From contig NZ_AFIJ01000045.1 of the NCBI RefSeq assembly GCF_000214495.1, positions 1 to 64,000 on the forward strand: DNA of 64,000 nt, written 5' to 3'. This DNA is from Megasphaera lornae. GTDB taxonomy: Bacteria > Bacillota > Negativicutes > Veillonellales > Megasphaeraceae. The notes under the pieces were generated by a model, which was not told the origin of the DNA, did no database searches, and was given only the letters and a program-made list of their open reading frames with translations. Numbering within the stretch: the first letter of the stretch is position 1; every line of letters starts with the position of its first letter. The position numbers and the translations under genes are program-made. Shown piece by piece: positions 44,321-54,442 of this stretch.

Positions 44321-44358
44321 GATTTTTTCCTTTCATAAAAAATGTATCGACAATGTAT

Positions 44359-44388
44359 ATCATAAAGTATAATGTATACGTTTGACAA
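44359..44388 (-). promoter_or_regulatory. Probable hydA promoter
   Basis: Minus-strand TTGTCA (44383-44388) and TATGAT (44359-44364) with 18-bp spacing, about 40 bp before the hydrogenase start; AAAGGAAA is the ribosome site. Confidence 0.5.
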
Positions 44389-44512
44389 TCTGCAAAGAGA
44401 TGGCACCATGAATAGAATAATACAAAATCATACTAATTACTATGTTTTTTTTGAAATTCATGTTCGTAATTGCACAAGTTATATATTCATGAAACACATA
44501 CATCACAGTTTA

Positions 44513-46384
44513 TTATGTATTTTCCTTAAGTTCTTCCAACCGATACCACTGTTCCGTCAGTGCATCCAATTGCTGCTGTGCCCGCTGTCTTTCCTGCAAC
44601 AGTTCGTTTACTTTCTCATACGCGTCGCCGGCTTGTAGTATAGCCGCATCCAGCCCTTTTACCAAGGCTTCGTAGCGGGGAATTTCCTGCAAAACTTCCT
44701 CGTATACCGCGAGTTCTCGTATCGAAAGTCCCTTCTTCTCCCGCCGGGACGCCGCGGCAGGTTTATCCGGAGGCACCGTCACCCGCTGCCCTGCAGAGGC
44801 TCCTTCCCGCTGCTGTCGCGCCGACATAATATACGCACTGTAATCCCCTTTATACGGCAACCATTGTCCTTGTTGTAACACAAACAAGGTATCCGCCACC
44901 CGATCCAAAAAATATCGATCATGGGAAACCGTAACGACCACCCCTTGATACGAGTCCAAATATTCTTCCAGAACGGCCAACGTCGGAATATCCAGGTCAT
45001 TGGTCGGTTCGTCCAACAATAAAACATTCGGTCTGCGCATGAGCAGCCGCAATAAATACAGTCGCCGTTTTTCCCCGCCGCTGAGCTTTTCTATGCGAGT
45101 GTACTGCATATCTTCAGGAAATAAAAATTGTTCCGCTAAACGCGACGCGGAAATTTTTTTCCCAAAACGATTTTCTACATAGGCGGCTTCTTCACACACA
45201 TACTCGATCACTCGTTGTGTCCCGTCTATAGGCGGCATGTGTTGTGTAAAAAAGCCGATTCGTACCGTTTGCCCCCGCAATACCGTACCGCAAGTAGGCG
45301 TTACGGTCCCTGCCAGAACCTGTAAAAACGTCGATTTTCCCGCACCGTTTCTACCGACAATCCCGATACGATCATGCCGTCCGAAACGATACGTAACATG
45401 AGAAAACAAAGGCGCCTGTCCCGCATAAGCAAACCCTACCTCCGACAGTTCGATAACAGTCTTTCCCAAGCGTGCCGACGTATCCCACATTTCTATTTCC
45501 GAAGGCGGCCGGCCGGCTTCTACCGCACATAACCGCTCATATCGCTCTTGCCGTGCTTTTTGCTTCGTCGCACGGGCTTGCACGCCGCGCTGAATCCAGG
45601 CTTGTTCCCGTCGCAACACATTGCGCCGCTTGGCTTCATTGGCCGCTTCCGCTTCCAGCCGGGCCTCATGCGCCGCTACATACGCCGCATAATTTCCCGT
45701 ATAAGAATATACCTTACCCCGATCTATTTCCACCATCGTCTGCGCTATGCTGTCTAAAAAATACCGATCATGCGTACTCACCAATACGGCCGATTTCAGC
45801 TGCGCAATATACTCTTCCAACCACGCAATCGTCATTTCATCTAAATGATTGGTCGGTTCATCCATAATTAACAGATCGCAAGGCATAAGTAACGCCCGCG
45901 CCAATGCCAACCGTTTCCGCTGTCCGCCGGACAAGGTTTCTACGCGCCGATTGCCTTGCGGCAGCCCCAATTTTTGCAGAACAATTTTCGCCCGTTTTTC
46001 TATGTCCCAAGCATCCCAAGCATCCATCTCGGCCGCACGCGCAATAATGTCTTCCTCTTTTCCCGACTGCACGGCCTCTTCGTACTGCCGCAACACCTGC
46101 ATAATCGGCAACGTTCCGTCCAATACGGCAGACACTGCCGTCCGCCCCGCTATATAGGCAGACGTTTGCGGAACATAGTGAATACGTGCTTTAGGATTGC
46201 GCCAAACCGTCCCCGCATCCGGTGTTTCCGCACCTGCGGCCAACTGTAACAAAGTAGTTTTACCGGCGCCGTTTAACCCGATGACGCCCACCTTTTGTCG
46301 CTTCCCTATCGCCAAATGAACATCTTCAAACAATACCTTGGTACCATACGATTTTGTTACGTCTTCCATTGTTAAAATATTCAT
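44513..46384 (-). CDS. ABC-F family ATPase (Uup-like)
   Basis: A 623-aa soluble protein with two ATP-binding cassettes and no membrane helices: Walker A GLNGAGKTT and GRNGAGKST, signatures LSGGQRKRLALARALL and LSGGEKRRLYLLRLL, Walker B LLIMDEPTNHLDE and LLLDEPTNDLD. An interdomain linker (about residues 240-300, Arg/Glu-rich) and a C-terminal coiled coil (about 545-620) place it with the Uup/ribosome-acting ABC-F group rather than with antibiotic-protection forms, though this is not certain. It follows GAGGTAGG before ATG 46384. Confidence 0.9.
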   Translation of the reverse strand: MNILTMEDVTKSYGTKVLFEDVHLAIGKRQKVGVIGLNGAGKTTLLQLAAGAETPDAGTVWRNPKARIHYVPQTSAYIAGRTAVSAVLDGTLPIMQVLRQYEEAVQSGKEEDIIARAAEMDAWDAWDIEKRAKIVLQKLGLPQGNRRVETLSGGQRKRLALARALLMPCDLLIMDEPTNHLDEMTIAWLEEYIAQLKSAVLVSTHDRYFLDSIAQTMVEIDRGKVYSYTGNYAAYVAAHEARLEAEAANEAKRRNVLRREQAWIQRGVQARATKQKARQERYERLCAVEAGRPPSEIEMWDTSARLGKTVIELSEVGFAYAGQAPLFSHVTYRFGRHDRIGIVGRNGAGKSTFLQVLAGTVTPTCGTVLRGQTVRIGFFTQHMPPIDGTQRVIEYVCEEAAYVENRFGKKISASRLAEQFLFPEDMQYTRIEKLSGGEKRRLYLLRLLMRRPNVLLLDEPTNDLDIPTLAVLEEYLDSYQGVVVTVSHDRYFLDRVADTLFVLQQGQWLPYKGDYSAYIMSARQQREGASAGQRVTVPPDKPAAASRREKKGLSIRELAVYEEVLQEIPRYEALVKGLDAAILQAGDAYEKVNELLQERQRAQQQLDALTEQWYRLEELKENT

Positions 46385-46771
46385 TTTACCTACCTCGAAT
46401 TGCGGCTTTTACTACTTGTATCCTAACACATCCACTGCCGATTCGCCACCCGATAAAACAATATGCGGTACGTACGTATCACCGGAGACCGCTTTTTTCT
46501 TTTTACTACTTGCGAAAACAGATTCCCGCTCTTCCCGATGCACGAACACTACGTTTATCATCGATGCGTATATTTCGTTAGAATTATTTTTTTATTTCTT
46601 ATAATACTATTATAAATAATTAAATCCCCTGTTTTTCTTAAAATAAAACCAAAGACAGGCCGTATCTTCTCCGGTATTCCTGCACCTATACTGCAACTTA
46701 TTCATACTTTTTATGTATCCGGGTTTGCAAAAAAAGTATATCTCCGTAACGTATACCCCTCAAAAAGCCTC
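46385..46771. other. Gene-free stretch upstream of the ABC-F gene
   Basis: 387 bp without a supported gene. The part near 46,590-46,640 is very AT-rich and contains a TATAAT on the minus strand without a good -35 box; a promoter and a leader of over 200 nt for the ABC-F gene are possible. No terminator with a T-run or other clear structure was seen. Confidence 0.4.
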
Positions 46772-47770
46772 TTATTTATTCGTAATCGCACCGATATGTT
46801 TTAACTCAATAGATAAGGAACCGTCTTCCTGTGTAGAAAAATGAATAAATTCAGAATGCTCTATATACGCGGAGGGAAAGGTAATTTCAATACCCGTATC
46901 CGTTTTTATGGTATGTACATTACCGACTTTCTGCGCCCATGTGGAAGACACGGGGACAGAATCGGGCAATTGCCTTTCCCCGCATTGCCGTGAAAATTCT
47001 TCCTGCAAAGCGGGGGTATCTGCAAAGACCGCCGCTCCCGCCTCCCGAGGCGCAAACGAATCGCATTGGGCGGCATTTTCCGCAATATACTGCTTGGTCT
47101 TGGCCGAAACTTCTACCGAATCCGCTCCGTGTTCGGCGGCTACGGCAGCGATCAACTTGGTAACCGTCCGGACCGTTTCTTTAGAAGAAAGCTGCACGGT
47201 ACACTGTAAAACCCGTTCCGGCAATATCCGGATCTCCCGCCCTTCACAGCTTCTTTTTTTATCCGCCAGAGACAGCTGCAAATTATCCTCCCGAATCAAC
47301 GCATACGAACGAATTTTTTGCAGCTTGTTCGGCAATATTGCCCGATGACGAATCAATTGTGTACACATCTCGCCGTCAACCCGGGAAATCTGATGGGTAT
47401 ACGCAATTTGAGCCTCTAATAAAAGAATAGCCAAATACCGCGTCTGCCGTTCATCGCGAAAATCCGCCACGACCACATCCGCCGTTGCCGTTTCTTCACA
47501 AGACGCCAACGCGTCGTATACGGCATGCGCAATTTGCCCGCTTATTTCCGCAAAAGAAAGAGCGCCCTGAAAATATCGTGCCGCCGCGGCGCCTAAGCGG
47601 GAATCTTTATAAAAACAGCCTTGTCTGCCTGTCGGATCCGCCGGTAACTTCTGCAATCGTTGTTCCAAATAGGCATACACCTCCTGCTGTGCAAGATCCA
47701 ATTCTTGTTCGGATACAACACATAGCCCTGTATGAAAATCCAATACATGCAAAATTGCTTTATCGATCAT
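46772..47770 (-). CDS. Nucleoid-associated protein, NdpA/YejK family
   Basis: A 332-aa protein matching the 37-kDa nucleoid-associated family: MIDKAILHVLDFHTG at the start, DVVVADFRDERQTRYLAILL and LEAQIAYTHQI in the N-terminal half, and a C-terminal domain ending in SIELKHIGAI. Members bind the bacterial chromosome; the exact job is unclear. ATG 47770 is chosen because GGGAGG lies 6 bases upstream and the family begins there. It is a single gene between the ABC-F gene and a MATE exporter. Confidence 0.82.
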   Translation of the reverse strand: MIDKAILHVLDFHTGLCVVSEQELDLAQQEVYAYLEQRLQKLPADPTGRQGCFYKDSRLGAAAARYFQGALSFAEISGQIAHAVYDALASCEETATADVVVADFRDERQTRYLAILLLEAQIAYTHQISRVDGEMCTQLIRHRAILPNKLQKIRSYALIREDNLQLSLADKKRSCEGREIRILPERVLQCTVQLSSKETVRTVTKLIAAVAAEHGADSVEVSAKTKQYIAENAAQCDSFAPREAGAAVFADTPALQEEFSRQCGERQLPDSVPVSSTWAQKVGNVHTIKTDTGIEITFPSAYIEHSEFIHFSTQEDGSLSIELKHIGAITNK

Positions 47771-47790
47771 TCCGGCCTCCCTCAATTCAA

Positions 47791-47816
47791 AAAACAGAGA
47801 GGACTTTCGCCCTCTC
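47791..47816 (-). terminator. Terminator of the MATE gene
   Basis: Minus-strand GAGAGG pairs with CCTCTC (47811-47816 with 47797-47802), followed after TGT by a T-run; the hairpin lies between the MATE stop and the nucleoid-protein start. Confidence 0.65.
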
Positions 47817-47887
47817 CCGAATTTTCTTTTCGCTTGTATTATACGCAGTCCGGTCCGTACTGTCAATCGACCGTGCGCCCCGTTCGT

Positions 47888-49225
47888 TCAACGTCCTGCC
47901 CGTTTCATTTCCCGCTGAACATAGTAATAACACCCGCCGGTAAACGCACAGGCCAGCAGCCAACACAACGGACTGGACAAACAAATCCCGAAATAGCCCC
48001 AAACGGCGGCCAAGCCGAACGCCGCCCCGCCGCGGCCCACCAATTCCAACAAACTGCTGATGAGCGGCACGCTGGAAATGCCCATCCCTTGCAACGCATT
48101 GCGAAATACAAAAATTTGTCCCAAAAATATATAGCAAGGTACGGACGTATGAATATATAACATGGCATCCGCCAATAATTCGGGATCTTGTTTCGTCGTA
48201 AATAAAGAAACGAGATCCTTCCCCAAAGCAAACATGGCGCCGGCGGCTATAGCACAAAATACCAACGACAACAGTGAACACTGCCGCACGCCTTGTCGAA
48301 TGCGGTCGTACTTACCGGCGCCATAATTTTGCGCCGTATATACGGCCATGGCAATACCGAAAGAAATCATCGGCTGTAAGGCCAGTTGTTCCATACGGGT
48401 AGCCGATACAAATCCCGCAATCGTTTCCGGTCCGAACGTGTTGCAAACCGATTGAATGGCTAAAATTCCTAAACTGATAATAATAAATTGCACCGCCATC
48501 GGTAAGCCTAAACGCAAATGTTGCCATGCAAACGCCGTATTCCAACGCCAATCCTGACGCCGTAACCGCAACATGGGAAATTGCCGACGCATATACAGCC
48601 AACAAGTAATCGCCGCCACAGACTGGGCAATAATGAGAGCAATCGCGGATCCCGGCACGCCCCACCCGAAGACGGTAATGAACACCAGCGCCAAAATAAT
48701 ATTTAAAATAGACGCCAAAATCAAAAAATATAAAGGGGTTTTACTGTCCCCCAAAGCCCGACAAATATACGATAATAAATTATAAACCATCATGGCACCG
48801 AGGCCATATACAATAATCAAAATATAGTGATACGCATTGTCATACAACGTAGCGGAAATGTTCATCAGTCGCATAATTTGCGGCATACATCCGGCCGTAA
48901 CCACCGAAAAGACAATATTAAACGCCACGGACAACAGCAGCGACATGGCAAAACTGCGCCGCACACCGTCCCAATCACCGGCCCCGAACCGTTGCCCCGT
49001 GACTACGGTAAACCCTGCAGATAAACCGATCGTCGCTCCCAAGAGAGCCATAAAAAGAGGAGCAGTGGCACCTACTGCCGCCAACGCCTCCACGCCGATG
49101 GTACGACCGACAATAATCACATCGGCAATATTATAAAATTGTTGAAATAAATTACCTATTAACAAGGGAATCATAAACGTCAGCATTAAGCGAATCGGAT
49201 TCCCCGATGTCATACTTCGAACCAT
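47888..49225 (-). CDS. MATE-family multidrug/Na+ antiporter
   Basis: A 445-aa protein with about twelve membrane helices in two repeats, opening with the DinF/NorM pattern MLTFMIPLLIGNLFQQFYNI and DVIIVGRTIGVEALAAVG, with the second repeat beginning near LGLPMAVQFIIISLGILAIQ. It would export drugs or metabolites in exchange for Na+ or H+. The C-terminal residues KRAGR are basic. It has no coupled neighbour. Confidence 0.92.
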   Translation of the reverse strand: MVRSMTSGNPIRLMLTFMIPLLIGNLFQQFYNIADVIIVGRTIGVEALAAVGATAPLFMALLGATIGLSAGFTVVTGQRFGAGDWDGVRRSFAMSLLLSVAFNIVFSVVTAGCMPQIMRLMNISATLYDNAYHYILIIVYGLGAMMVYNLLSYICRALGDSKTPLYFLILASILNIILALVFITVFGWGVPGSAIALIIAQSVAAITCWLYMRRQFPMLRLRRQDWRWNTAFAWQHLRLGLPMAVQFIIISLGILAIQSVCNTFGPETIAGFVSATRMEQLALQPMISFGIAMAVYTAQNYGAGKYDRIRQGVRQCSLLSLVFCAIAAGAMFALGKDLVSLFTTKQDPELLADAMLYIHTSVPCYIFLGQIFVFRNALQGMGISSVPLISSLLELVGRGGAAFGLAAVWGYFGICLSSPLCWLLACAFTGGCYYYVQREMKRAGR

Positions 49226-49320
49226 GTACGCTCCTTTCTGTCACCTATATTACAGAATAATAGTATTATTATATCATAAATAAGGTTGTTATATTGTGAC
49301 ATTTTTTTAACAATATACGA

Positions 49321-49360
49321 AACGTAAAAAGTCGTTTCTCACGAAACGACTTTTTACGTT
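49321..49360 (-). terminator. Terminator of the RND operon
   Basis: A perfect 17-bp palindromic stem with a 6-nt loop (49321-49337 with 49344-49360), overlapping the RND stop codon. T-runs on both sides allow it to act in either direction. Confidence 0.85.
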
Positions 49361-52300
49361 ATTTATTCTTGTTTAGCCCCAACTTCGTGCCGCTCAATCG
49401 CTGCACCGATAGAAACAACATGGGAATCAGAAATACGCCGAATAACGTCGCAACGGTCGTGCCGAATACTACCGTAATCCCCATGGTAATGCGCGAAGAA
49501 GCACCGGCGCCGGACGAGGCGATTAAAGGAAGAGAGCCGAATACAAAGGCCGAAGAAGTCATGATAATGGGTCGAATACGAATCTTTGCCGCTTCAATTA
49601 CTGCGGAAACCGAATCCATCCCTCGTGTTTCCACTCTCACTTTCGCATATTCAATAATTAACACCGCATTTTTAGCCGCCAACCCGATGACTGCCAAAAT
49701 GCCGATTTGAAAATAGATGTTGTTCTGCAAATGCAATACATAGGCAAAAAAGGAGGCCCCGAATAACCCGGTAGGAACACTCAGCAACACGGCAAACGGG
49801 ACTTTCCAGCTCTCGTACAGCGCCGCCAAAATTAAGAATACAAACAAGAAGGCCAACGCGAAAATATACAACGTTTGATGTCCCGCCGCCACTTCTTCCC
49901 GACTCATACCGCTCCATTCATACGCGTATCCTTCCCCTAAGGTTTCTTTCGCCACTGCCGCCAACGCTTTCAACGCATCGCCGGAGCTGTATCCTTTCGC
50001 CGGTATGCCTTGTACTTTGATAGCCGGATAATTATTAAAACGCGTGACTACGGAAGCCGCTCCCACCGGTTTAGGCTTTAAAAAATTGTTCACAGGCACT
50101 ATTTCCCCCTTATTGTTCCGTACACCGATATGCGCATTGTCCGCAATGCTGCTGCGATACGCCGGCGCCGCCTGCAATACAACCTTAAAATTTCTGCCGA
50201 ACATCGAAAAATCATTCACTTGATACGAGCCGTAAAAAGCCTGTAACGTACTGTACAGTTCTTTTAAATTAACGCCTTCCCGCGCGGCTCTCTCGCGGTC
50301 CACGGTCAGCTCATACCCCGGCGTATCGCCGGCAAACGCCGTAAAGACCATCCGTATTTCCGGACGTTTTTTAGCCGCTTTAATAAAATTTTGCGCCGTT
50401 TGCCACAATTCTTCCGTCGTATGCCCGCCGCGATTTTCCAATTGTACGGTAAAGCCGGACGAAGTTCCCATACCGTCAATCGGCGGGGGATTCATGCCGA
50501 TCGTCATAGCTTCCGGAACCTCCATACCGTGCTTCATAATCTTTCCCGCCAGCATATAGGAAGATAAATCCAACGTCGGTCGCTTACTCCAATCGTCCAT
50601 GCCGATAAAAGCCGTCGCACTGTTCGGTTTGGGACCGCCCGCCAACACACTGAAGCCGATAACATTCAACATTTGCGATACGCCCGGTTGTTGCCGTACC
50701 CACTGACTGAAACGCCGACTCACTTTTTCCGTCTCCTTTTGGGACATCCCTTCCGGCAAGGTCAAATTCATAATGACGAAACCGTTATCTTCCGGCGGTA
50801 CAAATCCGGTCGGTAAAGACCGAAAAAACACCCCCGTCAGGCCTATCAAGAGCACCGGCACGAAGAAACATAAAGCAAGATGTTTTTTTAAATGTACCAA
50901 TTTGCCGCCATACCAATCGACCAACCGTTCAAAGCCGTAATTAAAGCGTGCAAATAACCCCCGAATACCCTTGCCGGTACTGTCGGGAGGCGCTTCCCGC
51001 AACAACAGCGTACATAACGCCGGGGTTAACGTCAGGGCGACAAAAGCGGAAATCCCGACAGAAACGGCAATCGTCAGGGCAAACTGCCGATACAATACGC
51101 CGCTCATTCCGCCGATAAACGCCACCGGCACAAAAACGGCCGCCAATACGCAAGCGACGCCGATAACCGGATTTTGCACATTTTTCATGGCCACCAGCGT
51201 TGCTTCTTTCGGCGGCCGATTGTTATATTTAATTTCATACTCCACCGCTTCAATGACCACAATCGCATCATCCACCAACAACCCGATCGCCAATACCATG
51301 GCAAATAAGGTCAGCGTATTAATAGAAAATCCCATAATTTTAAAGCACGCAAAGGTTCCCAATAAGGATACTGGAACAGCCATTAAAGGAATCAATGTGG
51401 AACGGGGACTTTGCAAAAACAGAAACACAATAAAAGCGACTAACAGCAATGCTTCTATCAAGGTTTTCAACACTTCCTCAATAGACGCCTTCACAAATTT
51501 GGTGCTGTCATATACCACCTTATACGTCAAATCATCCGGAAATTTTTCTTGCGCTTTTTCCATTACTTCCCGCACTTTACCTACGGTTTGCATCGCATTG
51601 GCATCGGCAGTCAGCGCCACCATAAAACCGACCGCCGGATGGCCGTTAAGATTGCTGTATACCGTATAATCACGCGCTCCCAGTTGAACGTCCGCCACAT
51701 CGCCGAGACGCACCGCCGTTCCCTCCGGATTCGCCCGTATAATCAGTTGTCGAAATTGGTCCGCCGTCTGCAGGCGCCCGTTCGCCCGTAACGTATATTG
51801 ATAGGTTTGATCCGCCGGTGCCGGCATAGCCCCTACCGTGCCGACCGGAGCCTGTATATTTTGAGACCGCAAGGCGGCCGCCACATCCATCGGCGTAACC
51901 TTGCAAATCGCCATTTTCATCGGATTTAACCAAATACGCATGGCATAATCGGCACCAAATTCCTGTACATTCCCTACTCCGGGAACGCCTTTTACGGCAT
52001 CTAAAAAATACTGTGCCGCATAACTTTTCATAAAGGTCTGATCATACGTACCGTGCGGCGATTCCAGCGCAAAAACCATCGCCATAGACGTCGTGGATTT
52101 TTGCACGGACACCCCGGCTTGCGCCACTTCCTGCGGCAACAGAGGGATAACCTGATTAATACGATTTTGCATATTTACAGCATCCATATCCGCATTGCTG
52201 CCGGAGTCAAACAGGGCTTGTAACGTATATATCCCGCTGTCATTGCTGCTGCTTTCAATACTTACCAAATGATCAATGCCGCTTAATTGTCGTTCAATCG

Positions 52301-52493
52301 TATTCGCCACGGTAGCACTGATACCTTCCGCATCCGCCCCCACATAAGAGGCCGTCACATGTACCTGCGGCGGCGTAACATTGGGATATTTAGCCACCGG
52401 CAGGGTAATTAACGCCAATACGCCCATAATCGTAATAAACAAAGAAATTACAATAGCTAACACCGGGCGTTTAATAAAAAATGCAGCAATCAT
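49359..52493 (-). CDS. RND multidrug efflux transporter, AcrB/HAE1 family
   Basis: A 1,044-aa inner-membrane proton antiporter with twelve membrane helices and two large periplasmic loops. It begins MIAAFFIKRPVLAIVISLFI and carries the proton-relay Asp pair in TM4 (GLLVDDAIVVIEA), the ATLVAMKNVQNPVIG loop, and GFVPPEDNGFVIMNLTLPEG in the second half. Such pumps need an outer membrane to work, supporting a diderm host. It follows the adaptor gene by 11 bp under a TetR regulator; no TolC-type gene is next to it, so the outer-membrane channel must come from elsewhere. Confidence 0.95.
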   Translation of the reverse strand: MIAAFFIKRPVLAIVISLFITIMGVLALITLPVAKYPNVTPPQVHVTASYVGADAEGISATVANTIERQLSGIDHLVSIESSSNDSGIYTLQALFDSGSNADMDAVNMQNRINQVIPLLPQEVAQAGVSVQKSTTSMAMVFALESPHGTYDQTFMKSYAAQYFLDAVKGVPGVGNVQEFGADYAMRIWLNPMKMAICKVTPMDVAAALRSQNIQAPVGTVGAMPAPADQTYQYTLRANGRLQTADQFRQLIIRANPEGTAVRLGDVADVQLGARDYTVYSNLNGHPAVGFMVALTADANAMQTVGKVREVMEKAQEKFPDDLTYKVVYDSTKFVKASIEEVLKTLIEALLLVAFIVFLFLQSPRSTLIPLMAVPVSLLGTFACFKIMGFSINTLTLFAMVLAIGLLVDDAIVVIEAVEYEIKYNNRPPKEATLVAMKNVQNPVIGVACVLAAVFVPVAFIGGMSGVLYRQFALTIAVSVGISAFVALTLTPALCTLLLREAPPDSTGKGIRGLFARFNYGFERLVDWYGGKLVHLKKHLALCFFVPVLLIGLTGVFFRSLPTGFVPPEDNGFVIMNLTLPEGMSQKETEKVSRRFSQWVRQQPGVSQMLNVIGFSVLAGGPKPNSATAFIGMDDWSKRPTLDLSSYMLAGKIMKHGMEVPEAMTIGMNPPPIDGMGTSSGFTVQLENRGGHTTEELWQTAQNFIKAAKKRPEIRMVFTAFAGDTPGYELTVDRERAAREGVNLKELYSTLQAFYGSYQVNDFSMFGRNFKVVLQAAPAYRSSIADNAHIGVRNNKGEIVPVNNFLKPKPVGAASVVTRFNNYPAIKVQGIPAKGYSSGDALKALAAVAKETLGEGYAYEWSGMSREEVAAGHQTLYIFALAFLFVFLILAALYESWKVPFAVLLSVPTGLFGASFFAYVLHLQNNIYFQIGILAVIGLAAKNAVLIIEYAKVRVETRGMDSVSAVIEAAKIRIRPIIMTSSAFVFGSLPLIASSGAGASSRITMGITVVFGTTVATLFGVFLIPMLFLSVQRLSGTKLGLNKNK

Positions 52494-52504
52494 GCTCTCT
52501 CCTC

Positions 52505-53641
52505 CTACGACACCGTATCCCGTTCAATATCGGCCTTGGTCAGGACATGCGGTGACAACACCGCTCCCTCGGCTTTTTCATAACCGTCTACAATAACCAC
52601 GTCGCCGGCTTTCACGCCGGACGTAATTACCCAAAATTTACCCGTTTTAGGGCCGACCTGTACTTCCTTCTTTTGCACCTGTCCCTGCCGATTTAAAACC
52701 GATAAGAAATATTTTCCCAGCATTTGCTGTACCGCCCGCTGCGGCACAAGCAACACCGGTTGCGCCGTTTGTCCCGTCAGCAAAATCGTTCCGTATAACC
52801 CGGGAATCAACAACTGCTGCGGATTGTCAAACACGGCCTTAACGACAATCGCGCCGCCGGCTTCATTCAACCGCGGATCCATTTGTGCTATATGGCCGGT
52901 ATACGGATATATGCTCCCGTCACTGAGGCGCAATTGTACCGCAGCGCCCCAAGTACCGGTACGATTTTTTTCTTTCATCCATTGTAAATAATCCTGTTCC
53001 GACAAAGAAAATTCCACAAATACAGGATTCGTCGAAGAAATCGTGACCAATGCTGTCGAACCGGCGGTCACATACGTACCTACCGGCACATCATCGACAC
53101 TCAACTTACCGCTGAAAGGCGCATAAATAATCGTATCTTTCACATTATCGCGTGCCCGTTGCACCTGTGCCGCATTCGCTTGTACGACCGCTTCCTGTTG
53201 CCGCACGGCCGCTTCCCGATCCGTCACGGCTTGTGCCGCTGCGGCATCCTGTGCGGCCAAGGCCCGATACCGATGGTAGTTCAGTTTTTGATTCGCCAAC
53301 CCGGCAGACGCCTGTGCCTGCTCGGCCAACGCCGCCGCCAAAGCGGCATCATACTCCCGACTGTCCAAGCGAAATAACGGCTGTCCGGCTCGCACCGTCT
53401 GCCCGCCCTGCACAAATTTGACCAGCACCCGACCGGAAATACGGGAACGAATGGGCACCTGTGCCGCCGCCGCTACCGTACCGCTATACTCCGCCCGCAA
53501 CGGCACCGTTTCCGCCGTCACCGTATACGTATTCACCCGAATCGGACCTTTCGGCAATCCCGGCGGTGCGCCGCATCCTGCCAACACTGCCGCCAACACA
53601 AAAACCAAACTCATCATTGCCGCCTTATACGTTCGTTTCAT
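52505..53641 (-). CDS. RND periplasmic adaptor (AcrA-type lipoprotein)
   Basis: A 378-aa membrane-fusion protein. The N-terminus is a lipoprotein signal (MSLVFVLAAVLAGC with the lipobox Cys at residue 23), followed by the beta-barrel/lipoyl half (GRVLVKFVQGGQTVRAGQPL), an Ala/Gln-rich helical hairpin (about residues 95-165), and the second lipoyl and barrel parts (YAPFSGKLSVDDVPVGTYV). It joins the RND pump to an outer-membrane channel. Its start overlaps the tetR stop by 17 bases, so the three genes are one operon. Confidence 0.93.
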   Translation of the reverse strand: MKRTYKAAMMSLVFVLAAVLAGCGAPPGLPKGPIRVNTYTVTAETVPLRAEYSGTVAAAAQVPIRSRISGRVLVKFVQGGQTVRAGQPLFRLDSREYDAALAAALAEQAQASAGLANQKLNYHRYRALAAQDAAAAQAVTDREAAVRQQEAVVQANAAQVQRARDNVKDTIIYAPFSGKLSVDDVPVGTYVTAGSTALVTISSTNPVFVEFSLSEQDYLQWMKEKNRTGTWGAAVQLRLSDGSIYPYTGHIAQMDPRLNEAGGAIVVKAVFDNPQQLLIPGLYGTILLTGQTAQPVLLVPQRAVQQMLGKYFLSVLNRQGQVQKKEVQVGPKTGKFWVITSGVKAGDVVIVDGYEKAEGAVLSPHVLTKADIERDTVS

Positions 53642-54221
53642 GAATCCCGTTCCTCCCGTCCGCTTTCATGCCATACAGCAATACTTGTAAACATTGCGTC
53701 ATATACTCAAAAAAAGAACACCGGTGCGCCGCGTTTTCCATGTACGCCAAACTTTCCGCGGCCGCCGCTTTAATCATATGCATACACAACGTGCAATCCA
53801 CATCGCGCAAACTCCCTTCCCGCTGTGCCGCATGCAACAACTGTTCCAGCAAGTCCCAATTTCGTGCTTCCAACTCATGCAATTTCTCCCGCACTAAAGG
53901 CGCCCGCATCAACGCATCTTGAATACGACGCAGCGAAAACAGCTGTTCTTGTTGCGGCGATACCCGAAAAAACGAGAGAATCTTTTCTTCCGTCGTCAAC
54001 GTCGAATCGGCCGCTAATTGCTTATGCGCCTCATACATTTCTCGGGCAAAGAAAAAGACAGCTTCCCAAATTAATTCCTGTTTGGAAGAAAACTGTTCAT
54101 ATACCGTACGTTTACTGATATGTAACCGTGCCGCCAACATGTCCATCCGAAACGCAGGGCCCTGCTCGCTTACTAACCGCAACGTTGCTTCTAAGAGCCG
54201 CCGCCGCAATACATCTTTCAT
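53625..54221 (-). CDS. TetR-family regulator of the RND operon
   Basis: A 198-aa regulator with an N-terminal helix-turn-helix (MDMLAARLHISKRTVYEQFSS, about residues 25-45) and a helical ligand-binding C-terminal domain. As first gene of the tetR-adaptor-pump operon, it most likely represses it and lets go when a pump substrate binds. The inverted motif AAACT...AGTTT near 54,269-54,292 over the promoter could be its operator. Confidence 0.9.
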   Translation of the reverse strand: MKDVLRRRLLEATLRLVSEQGPAFRMDMLAARLHISKRTVYEQFSSKQELIWEAVFFFAREMYEAHKQLAADSTLTTEEKILSFFRVSPQQEQLFSLRRIQDALMRAPLVREKLHELEARNWDLLEQLLHAAQREGSLRDVDCTLCMHMIKAAAAESLAYMENAAHRCSFFEYMTQCLQVLLYGMKADGRNGIHETNV

Positions 54222-54287
54222 ACTATCGCCTTCTACCTTCCCGTCTTTCGCAATAAAACTATTTTCGTAAACTACAGTACCAATTTC

Positions 54288-54315
54288 AGTTTAATATATT
54301 TTTTTTCAAAGTCAA
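54288..54315 (-). promoter_or_regulatory. Probable promoter of the tetR-RND operon
   Basis: Minus-strand TTGACT (54310-54315) and TAAACT (54288-54293) with 16-bp spacing. The -10 box overlaps one arm of the AAACT (54269-54273) / AGTTT (54288-54292) inverted repeat. Confidence 0.45.
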
Positions 54316-54325
54316 ACCCTACGAC

Positions 54326-54398
54326 AAAAAAGCACTTCGTCCGTTCTCTATGCTACTGTCGAATTACACAAAAACCTAGAGAAAACAAAGTGCTTTTT
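54326..54398 (-). terminator. Two-step terminator of the WG-repeat gene
   Basis: AAAAAAGCACTT (54326-54337) pairs with AAGTGCTTTTT (54388-54398), and an inner TTCTCTA/TAGAGAA stem (54344-54350 with 54377-54383) extends it. On the minus strand the structure ends in six T. Confidence 0.7.
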
Positions 54399-54442
54399 CT
54401 TCTTTATAGCCGCCTGCGCCGCTATGTTCCCCTGCCGGGCGG